A stretch of DNA of 5,529 bases from an uncultured Pseudomonadota bacterium (GTDB taxonomy: Bacteria; Pseudomonadota; Gammaproteobacteria; Burkholderiales; Thiobacillaceae): assembly GCA_903918705.1 (NCBI GenBank), contig CAIXFP010000450.1:1-5529 (forward strand), in the 5' to 3' direction. Below are positions 1 to 5,529 of the stretch, one piece after another. Position numbers and translations under genes: made by a program. Position 1 is the stretch's first letter. Every line of letters starts with the position of its first letter. Below the pieces are notes generated by a model. The model saw nothing but the letters and a program-made list of their open reading frames with translations. It was not told the origin of the DNA and ran no database searches.

Positions 1-615
1 CAACAGCACGATGGACACGGCGCCGAAACCCAACGACATCTCGTGCATGGTGTTGGCGTGGGTGATGACGCCCCAGATGTCCACCAGGAAGTGGCTCGAT
101 TGCTGCGACGGGATGCCCAGCAGGGTGGGTAGTTGCGACAGGCTGATGATCAGTGCGGCGGCATTGATGAATCCCATCAGCACCGGGTGGGACAGGAAGT
201 TGAGCAGCACGCCCATGCGCAGTACGCCGAAGGCGATCTGGAAAAGGCCGGACACCAGGGCCAGCAGGATCACGTAGGCATAGAAGGTTTCGCTGCCGTG
301 GGCGGCCAGGGGGGCGACGCTGGCGGCGGTGAGCAGCGAGGTCATGGCCACCGGGCCGGTGGAAAGCTGGCGCGAGGAGCCGAACAGGGCGCCGATGATG
401 GTGGGAATCAGCGAGGCATAGAGGCCGTAATACGCCGGCACCCCGGCCAGTTGCGCATAGGCCAGGGCCTGGGGCACCGCCACCAGGGACACCGTGATGC
501 CGGCGATCAGGTCTTCCTTGAGCGTCTCGCCGGTGAAGGCGAAGCGCTTGAAGAAAGCCAGGAAGTTGAAGGAGAAAAAGGATTTGGGCGGGTGCGGGGA
601 GAGTTGCGCGGACAT
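1..615 (-). CDS. SulP-family anion transporter (sulfate permease type), N-terminal 205 residues, cut by window edge
   Basis: This inner-membrane carrier is expected to move sulfate or another inorganic or organic anion. Read on the minus strand, the frame stays open from ATG 615-613 to the window edge. After a short cytoplasmic N-terminus (KEDLIAGITVSLVAVPQALA from residue 33) comes the SulP signature: PQALAYAQLAGVPAYYGLYAS (residues 48-68) followed by GSSRQLSTGPVAMTSLL (79-95). Hydrophobic segments lie near residues 36-57, 62-79, 88-104, 112-132, 136-162 and from 194. The full family length is usually 500-700 residues with a C-terminal STAS domain, which would lie outside the window. No strong ribosome site precedes the ATG. 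An in-frame GTG at 633-631 overlaps the preceding small ORF's stop as GTGA and is an alternative, coupled start adding six residues. The gene probably belongs to the sigma-54-controlled transcript starting near 894. The family call is firm. The substrate cannot be read from this part. Confidence 0.93.
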   Translation of the reverse strand, partial: MSAQLSPHPPKSFFSFNFLAFFKRFAFTGETLKEDLIAGITVSLVAVPQALAYAQLAGVPAYYGLYASLIPTIIGALFGSSRQLSTGPVAMTSLLTAASVAPLAAHGSETFYAYVILLALVSGLFQIAFGVLRMGVLLNFLSHPVLMGFINAAALIISLSQLPTLLGIPSQQSSHFLVDIWGVITHANTMHEMSLGFGAVSIVLL

Positions 616-629
616 GGCGGTCGAGGTCT

Positions 630-860
630 TCACGGCTTCAATCTGGCCTTCGGCAGCAGGGGGTTGTGGAATACGGCGGTGGTGGTGGCCTCCTCCCTGC
701 GGAACGGAACCACGTTGCCGCTGGACACGGTGGCGCGGATCGGTGCGGCGGTGCCGGTCAGAGGCTCGCGGCGATGGAGGACGCGACGGAATTCACTCAG
801 GGTGCCGACGTTGGCGAAGGCCAACGATTCGAACAGGCGCTTAAGGATTTGTGTGGTCAT
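630..860 (-). CDS. Small uncharacterised protein (76 aa) leading the SulP operon
   Basis: This family is not recognised. The ORF runs from ATG 860-858 to TGA 632-630 and encodes a basic, soluble-looking protein with no membrane segment or signal peptide. It starts MTTQILKRLFESLAFANVGT, continues LSEFRRVL, and has a low-complexity Thr/Ala/Arg-rich C-terminus (REEATTTAVFHNPLLPKARLKP). Its codons end mostly in G or C, as in neighbouring genes, which argues that this strand is coding, although plus-strand frames are also open here. It starts about 34 bp downstream of the predicted sigma-54 transcription start, and its stop touches the SulP gene. It would therefore be the first gene of the transporter transcript. 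An accessory or regulatory role for the transporter is only an inference from position. No convincing Shine-Dalgarno sequence precedes the ATG, so part of this region could instead be untranslated leader. Confidence 0.55.
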   Translation of the reverse strand: MTTQILKRLFESLAFANVGTLSEFRRVLHRREPLTGTAAPIRATVSSGNVVPFRREEATTTAVFHNPLLPKARLKP

Positions 861-904
861 GGCTTGGCGGGGCAGGTGCCCGATAGTTGCAGTGTGCTTT
901 CTAA

Positions 905-920
905 AGCACGTGTCGTGCCA
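905..920 (-). promoter_or_regulatory. Sigma-54 (-24/-12) promoter for the small ORF and SulP gene
   Basis: On the minus strand this reads TGGCACGACACGTGCT. It matches the sigma-54 consensus TGGCACG-N4-TTGCW at all but one position, with exact GG-N10-GC spacing (GG at 919-918, GC at 907-906). The predicted start is near 894, giving a leader of about 34 nt to the ATG at 860. The next operon, divergently transcribed, encodes a sigma-54 activator, which strongly supports the call. The site contains an imperfect palindrome, GCACG-TGT-CGTGC (906-918). Confidence 0.85.
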
Positions 921-924
921 TGTA

Positions 925-937
925 TATCAACTCATTG
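925..937 (+). promoter_or_regulatory. IHF binding site 1 (consensus-perfect)
   Basis: TATCAACTCATTG matches the IHF consensus WATCAANNNNTTR at every fixed position and has AT-rich flanking sequence. It lies at about -31 to -43 relative to the predicted sigma-54 start, between the promoter and the candidate enhancer. That is the architecture in which IHF bends DNA to bring the activator to sigma-54 polymerase. It sits close to the -24 element, nearer than many known sites. Confidence 0.6.
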
Positions 938-978
938 ATTATTAAGTAATTCTGTAACAATTCCAGGCGGGTCTTCGG

Positions 979-1020
979 GGTTGTGCGTCGCGAAATGCAA
1001 CGGCGTCGACGCGCTCAACC
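979..1020. promoter_or_regulatory. Candidate enhancer (upstream activating sequence) for the neighbouring response regulator
   Basis: Two arms, GGTTGTGCG (979-987) and CGCTCAACC (1012-1020), form an inverted repeat with 8 of 9 positions matching and a 24-bp spacer. The arm centres are 33 bp apart, about three helical turns. Within the right half lies a perfect 10-bp palindrome, GCGTCGACGC (1003-1012). The hexamer GCGTCG also occurs at 985-990 and 1003-1008. The element sits at about -85 to -126 from the predicted sigma-54 start, the usual range for NtrC-type enhancers. Binding by the adjacent regulator is an inference. Confidence 0.5.
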
Positions 1021-1045
1021 GCATTTCCTGGCTCCATTCGTTATT

Positions 1046-1058
1046 TATCAACTGCTTA
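1046..1058 (+). promoter_or_regulatory. IHF binding site 2 (consensus-perfect)
   Basis: TATCAACTGCTTA matches WATCAANNNNTTR at every fixed position, with an AT-rich run (TTATT) on its 5' side. It shares the octamer TATCAACT with site 1, in the same orientation and 121 bp away, so the two sites bracket the candidate enhancer. It lies just upstream of the putative kinase promoter, so it could also influence regulator expression. Confidence 0.5.
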
Positions 1059-1088
1059 TATATCTTCGCGGGTGATCGGTGGGTGTCT

Positions 1089-1094
1089 TAAAAT
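1089..1094 (+). promoter_or_regulatory. Putative sigma-70 -10 element for the kinase-regulator operon
   Basis: TAAAAT matches the -10 consensus TATAAT at five of six bases. The -35 region is weak (TTCGCG at 1065-1070, 18-bp spacer). A start near 1101 would place transcription downstream of the GTG at 1079 and upstream of the GTG at 1124. The same nonamer TTAAAATGC recurs before the esterase gene. A second candidate, the extended -10-like TGCTTATAT at 1053-1061, lies upstream and overlaps IHF site 2. Confidence 0.4.
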
Positions 1095-1123
1095 GCAACA
1101 CCTTTTTCCCCGGATCGCAACAC

Positions 1124-2583
<1,460 letters not shown>

Positions 2584-2587
<4 letters not shown>

Positions 2588-3939
2588 ACCGCTATCGCCT
2601 CCTCATCGTCGACGACGAGGACATCGCCCTGTCCAACCTGGAACGCATCATGAAGCGCGACGGCCACGCGGTCACCGCCGCCGGCGGCGGCGAGCAGGGC
2701 AAGCGCCTGCTGGAGACCCAGACCTTCGATCTGCTCCTCACCGACCTGCGCATGGAAGGCATCGACGGCATGCAGTTGCTGCGCCTGTGCCGGGAGCGCC
2801 AGCCGGACGCGGAAGTCATCGTCATCACCGGCCACGCCACCACCGATTCCACGGTGCAGGCCATGAAGGAGGGCGCCTTCTACTACATCGCCAAGCCCTA
2901 TCGCCTGGACGAAGTGCGCAAGGTGGTGGGCGAGGCCCTGGAAAAGGTGCGCCTGCGCCGGGAGAACCGGCAGTTGCAGCAACAGGTGGACAGTTATTCC
3001 GACAAGGTTCAGATCATCACCCAGGACGCCGCCATGCGCCGCCTGCTGGACCTGGCGCGGCAGGTGGCGCCCACCGACTGCAACGTGTTGGTGCAGGGGG
3101 CCAGCGGCACCGGCAAGGAACTGTTCGCGCGCTATCTGCACCACCACAGCGGTCGCCGCGACGGTCCTTATGTGGCGGTCAACTGCGGCGCGCTGAACGC
3201 CGACCTGCTGGCCAACGAGTTGTTCGGCCACGAGCGCGAGGCCTATTCCGGCGCCAGCAGCACCCGCAAGGGCCTGATCGAGACCGCCAGCGGCGGCACC
3301 CTGTTTCTCGACGAAGTCACCGAAATGCCGGTGGAAATGCAGGTCAAGCTGCTGCGGGTGATCCAGGAGCGCGAAGTGCTGCGGGTCGGCGCCACTCGCG
3401 CGTTGCCGGTGGACATCCGGGTCATCGCCGCCACCAACCGGGATCTTTCCGCGGCCGTGGCCAACGGCACCCTGCGCCAGGATCTCTATTACCGCCTCAA
3501 CGTCGTGGCCCTGCACATTCCGCCCCTGGCGGAACGGGACGGCGACGTGCCGCTGCTGGTCAACCACTTCCTGAAAAAGCATGCCGCGCGCATGCGCAAG
3601 ATGGTGACGTCGGTGGCCCCGGAAATCCTGGAGGTGCTGGCGAAATACGAGTTCCCCGGCAATGTGCGGGAACTGGAAAACATCATCGAGCGCGGTGTCG
3701 CCGTCGCCCCCGGCGAGCGCATCGAACTGGAGCACCTGCCCGACGCCCTGCGGCAACGCCTGCCCCTGGCCTACCCGCAAGCCGAGGCCGCCCTGCCCAC
3801 CCTGGAGGAACAGGAGCGCCGCTACATCGAATGGGTGATGGAGGCGGTGGGCGGCAACCAGACCCAGGCTGCCCGCACCCTGGGCATCAACCGCAGCTCC
3901 TTGTGGCGGAAGTTGCGGGGGTATGCCCAGGAGGAATAG
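2584..3939 (+). CDS. Sigma-54-dependent response regulator (REC - AAA+ - Fis-type HTH)
   Basis: This 451-residue NtrC-class transcription activator should bind enhancer DNA and, when phosphorylated, use ATP to open sigma-54 polymerase complexes. The receiver domain (about 4-120) has acidic pair Asp10/Asp11, phosphorylation site Asp54, Thr82 and Lys104. The AAA+ domain (about 142-375) has Walker A GASGTGKE (172-179), Walker B GGTLFLDEV (237-245), the RQDLYYRLN region with arginines (298-306) and sensor II FPGNVRELEN (357-366). The Fis-type helix-turn-helix is at about 408-447 (GGNQTQAARTLGINRSSLWRKL). An oddity is the sigma-54 contact loop, which reads EAYSGA at 219-224 instead of GAFTGA. The start is the ATG in the ATGA overlap with the kinase. 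The likely targets are the divergent small ORF and SulP genes, given the sigma-54 promoter between the two operons. Confidence 0.95.
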
Positions 3940-4015
3940 GCGGCCCGCTGCCGAGCCCCGATCGGCTACCGCGTTGCCGTGCCAAGCTTTCCGCGAGTGG
4001 CGCCGGGAAGCCCGT

Positions 4016-4021
4016 TAAAAT
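4016..4021 (+). promoter_or_regulatory. Putative -10 element giving a leaderless esterase transcript
   Basis: TAAAAT lies six bases before the esterase ATG (4028). With normal spacing, transcription would begin at or next to the start codon, so the mRNA would lack a ribosome site. No Shine-Dalgarno sequence is visible upstream of this ATG, which fits. No convincing -35 hexamer is seen at 16-18 bp, so the assignment rests on the -10 alone. Confidence 0.4.
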
Positions 4022-4027
4022 GCGCAC

Positions 4028-4582
4028 ATGCTGATCTACATCCACGGTTTCAATTCCTCCTCCCAGTCCGGCAAGGCGCGCGACCTGCTCGCCTGGGTTT
4101 CCGAGCATGGCCAGGGCGAAACCTGCGTCTGTCCCGACCTGCCCGACCGCCCGGCCGCCGCCATCCGCCTGCTGGAAGACCTGATCGCCCGCGGCGACGG
4201 CCCGGCCAAGCTGATCGGCAGTTCACTGGGCGGCTTCTACGCCACTTACCTGGCGGAAAAGCACGGCCTCAAGGCGGTGCTGGTGAATCCCTGCGTGGCC
4301 TGCGACGCCAAGCTGGCCGAGTATGTCGGCAGCGTGCAGAAGAACTGGCACAGCGGCGCCGAGTACGTGTGGAGCGCCGAACACCTGGCCGAACTGCGCG
4401 CCCTGGCGACCCGCCCGGCCCACCCGGAGCGCTATCTCCTGCTGCTGGAAACCGGCGACGAAGTGCTCGATTACCGCGAAGCGGTGGCGGCCTTCCCCGG
4501 CGCGCGCCAGGTGGTACTCGAAGGCGGCGACCACGGCTTCACCCGCTTCAGCGAATTTCTCCCCGACATCCTGGCTTTTTGA
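4028..4582 (+). CDS. YqiA/YcfP-family alpha/beta-hydrolase (esterase)
   Basis: This is a small cytoplasmic serine hydrolase (184 aa) of the YqiA/YcfP (UPF0227-type) group, expected to cleave short-chain esters. The natural substrate is unknown. It starts at once with the beta-strand and oxyanion region MLIYIHGFNSSSQSGKA. The nucleophile elbow is GSSLGG (64-69) with Ser66, the acid is Asp144 in ETGDEVLDYREAV, and the histidine is His169 in EGGDHGFTRF. The catalytic triad is therefore complete and the length is typical of the family. There is no signal peptide. The ATG is the only sensible start because the HGF motif begins at residue 6. It is separated by 88 bp from the regulator gene and likely has its own promoter, and it precedes the RNase II-family gene on the same strand. 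Confidence 0.9.
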   Translation: MLIYIHGFNSSSQSGKARDLLAWVSEHGQGETCVCPDLPDRPAAAIRLLEDLIARGDGPAKLIGSSLGGFYATYLAEKHGLKAVLVNPCVACDAKLAEYVGSVQKNWHSGAEYVWSAEHLAELRALATRPAHPERYLLLLETGDEVLDYREAVAAFPGARQVVLEGGDHGFTRFSEFLPDILAF

Positions 4583-4635
4583 CGGGCATGGCCTACGCAC
4601 CTTCACCTGAACCCGGCGGCTCGCGCCATGCCCGT
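4582..4635. repeat. 11-bp perfect inverted repeat after the esterase gene
   Basis: ACGGGCATGGC (4582-4592) and GCCATGCCCGT (4625-4635) are exact inverse complements separated by 32 bp. The left arm begins at the last base of the esterase stop codon. In RNA this would form a long-looped stem. No T-run follows, so it is not a classical terminator. It may be part of a dispersed repeat together with the hairpins immediately downstream. Confidence 0.6.
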
Positions 4636-4650
4636 TCCCTCACCCCCCCG

Positions 4651-4676
4651 CCCCTTTCCCGCCTGCGGGAGAGGGG
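4651..4676. repeat. Strong GC-rich hairpin, possible dispersed (REP-like) palindrome
   Basis: Positions 4651-4662 pair with 4665-4676 around a CT loop: 12 consecutive pairs including one T-G wobble, centred on CCCGC-CT-GCGGG. Flanking C-run and G-run bases extend it after one mismatch. Similar 'CCCTCACCCC...CTCTCCCGC' palindromes are common intergenic repeats in Proteobacteria. There is no T-run, so it is a poor intrinsic terminator. Confidence 0.55.
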
Positions 4677-4683
4677 GGGCAGC

Positions 4684-4704
4684 GGGCGTCGCTCGGCGAC
4701 GTCC
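4684..4704. repeat. Second hairpin upstream of the RNase II-family gene
   Basis: GGGCGTCGC (4684-4692) and GCGACGTCC (4696-4704) pair over nine positions with one wobble around a TCG loop. It lies 8 bp after the larger hairpin and 22 bp before the next start codon, so it would fall in the leader of that gene if transcription reads through from the esterase. Confidence 0.5.
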
Positions 4705-4726
4705 AAGTAACTAATCGGCGGTATCC

Positions 4727-5416
4727 ATGTACGTGCTTTACGAAGAAGACGGCGACATCAAGGCCGGCAGCATCCTGGCCGACAACGACAGCTCGCTGCA
4801 GATCGAATCCCAGCATGGCAAGCGCGGCAAGCTGAAGGCCAACAGCGTGCTGCTGCGCTACGCCGCCCCGGCGCCGGCTCAGGTGATGGAGTCCGCCCGG
4901 ACCTTGCGCGAGGAACTGGACCTGGATTTCCTCTGGGAAGCCGCCGGGCCCGAGGAATTCGGCTTCGAGGCCCTGGCCGCCGACTACTTCGGCCACGCCC
5001 CCACCGCGCCCGAGGCCGCCGCCATCGTCCTGGCCCTGCACAACGCGCCGATCTACTTCCAGAAAAAGGGCCGCGGCCGCTACAAGGCCGCCGCGGCGGA
5101 CATCCTCGCCGCCGCCAAGGCCGGCCTGGAACGGCGCGCGCGGGAGGCCAAGCTGCGCGCGGAGTGGGTGGCGCAGATGGTAGCGGGCCAGTTGCCGGAA
5201 GCCTTCCGCGGCCATGTCTTCGAACTGGCCCACAAGCCGGACAAGAACAGCCTGGAGTACAAGGCCCTGAGCGACGCCTGCGCCGCCACCAGCCTGTCCC
5301 CGGTGCGCCTGCTCGACCAGTGCGGCGCCATCCCGTCCAGCCACGAATTTCATCGCCAGGCGTTCCGCCTCGAACATTTTCCCAAGGGTAATTACATGCA
5401 CAAAAGAAGGATTTGA
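4727..5416 (+). CDS. RNase II/RNB-family exoribonuclease, truncated to its N-terminal third
   Basis: The family degrades single-stranded RNA 3' to 5' in the cytoplasm. The start MYVLYEEDGDIKAGSILADN, the HGKRGKLKANSVLLR segment, LHNAPIYFQKKGRGRYKAA (about 105-123), AHKPDKNSLEYKAL and LLDQCGAIPSSHEFH (about 197-211) resemble the N-terminal region of betaproteobacterial RNB-domain ribonucleases, recognised from memory. Such proteins are usually well over 600 residues. Here family-like sequence ends at HFPKG (about residue 221), followed by only eight foreign residues (NYMHKRRI) and TGA. The catalytic RNB domain and any S1 domain are absent, so the product should be inactive. The break coincides with a fall in G+C from about two-thirds to 38%. 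A GGCGG sequence five bases before the ATG may serve as a weak ribosome site. This is best regarded as a disrupted gene or a sequence chimera. Confidence 0.8.
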   Translation: MYVLYEEDGDIKAGSILADNDSSLQIESQHGKRGKLKANSVLLRYAAPAPAQVMESARTLREELDLDFLWEAAGPEEFGFEALAADYFGHAPTAPEAAAIVLALHNAPIYFQKKGRGRYKAAAADILAAAKAGLERRAREAKLRAEWVAQMVAGQLPEAFRGHVFELAHKPDKNSLEYKALSDACAATSLSPVRLLDQCGAIPSSHEFHRQAFRLEHFPKGNYMHKRRI

Positions 5417-5529
5417 AATTCAAAGCAGTCTTTCAAGTACACAACGAACGAAGGAGATTTGGAATCTCCAAACCAATACTTTCCATGCAGTAGATGTGCT
5501 AATGTTATCGCCAAACTTTTGGGATGGAC
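5390..5529 (+). other. AT-rich foreign segment with a startless open frame, running off the window
   Basis: G+C is about 38% here against about two-thirds upstream. The forward frame beginning at 5391 is open to the window end, 46 codons, and its later part reads IWNLQTNTFHAVDVLMLSPN then FWDG, which looks like genuine protein rather than random translation. There is no ATG in this frame before 5500, so if coding it is an internal piece of a gene joined at the boundary, or it starts late. A minus-strand frame is also open across the segment (stop near 5391) but looks less protein-like. No transposase, terminal repeat or target duplication can be judged from so short a piece. Confidence 0.45.

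Noticed and set aside
133..945. Long plus-strand ORF (270 codons) across the left part
   Set aside because: Its translation is low-complexity, rich in Gly, His and Gln, and lies antisense to a clear SulP transporter and the small ORF. It is a shadow of high-GC coding on the minus strand.
1079..1123. Upstream GTG start for the kinase
   Set aside because: It would add 15 residues not typical of a kinase N-terminus and lies before the putative promoter's start site. It was kept only as an alternative.
4651..4680. Intrinsic terminator
   Set aside because: The stem is strong, but neither strand has a U-run after it.
5388..5400. Group II intron, intein or insertion-sequence end at the boundary
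   Set aside because: No GTGYG intron start is seen, the frame closes soon after so an intein is excluded, and no terminal inverted repeat can be shown with one end in view.
5391..5529. Minus-strand open frame in the AT-rich tail
   Set aside because: It is open for about 45 codons, but its composition is less protein-like than the forward frame and it has no visible start within the window.

Overview
The window is high-GC DNA (about two-thirds G+C) with compact operons. It ends in about 140 bp of abruptly AT-richer sequence (53 G/C of 139 bases in 5391-5529, about 38%). Protein styles suggest a betaproteobacterium, perhaps Rhodocyclales-like. The clues are an RNase II-family protein with a 'MYVLYEEDGDIKAG' N-terminus, a YqiA/YcfP-type esterase and an NtrC-type two-component system. 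This placement is by recognition, not by a search.

Left part (1-860, minus strand): a SulP-family anion transporter runs off the left edge. It is preceded by a small uncharacterised 76-residue ORF whose stop codon lies 14 bp from the transporter's ATG, or overlaps an alternative GTG start. The intergenic region (861-1123) carries what looks like a complete sigma-54 control region for these genes. It holds a -24/-12 promoter with exact GG-N10-GC spacing, a consensus-perfect IHF site just upstream, an inverted repeat at about -85 to -126 as a candidate enhancer, and a second consensus-perfect IHF site.

Middle part (1124-3939, plus strand): a membrane sensor histidine kinase and a sigma-54-dependent response regulator, coupled by an ATGA overlap and divergent from the transporter. 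The likely circuit is: signal, then kinase, then phosphorylated regulator, then enhancer, then sigma-54 promoter, then small protein plus SulP transporter. The regulator has EAYSGA where sigma-54 activators normally have GAFTGA.

Right part (4028-5529, plus strand): a YqiA/YcfP-like esterase, possibly read from a leaderless transcript, then a 140-bp gap with tandem hairpins. After that comes the N-terminal third of an RNase II/RNB-family exoribonuclease. Its family-like sequence stops at about 5390, exactly where composition changes, leaving a truncated protein. The AT-rich tail has a protein-like open frame with no start codon before the boundary. This suggests an insertion, a recombination joint or an assembly chimera.

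There is no gene-free stretch longer than 300 bp. No tRNA, rRNA, CRISPR array or complete insertion sequence was seen.
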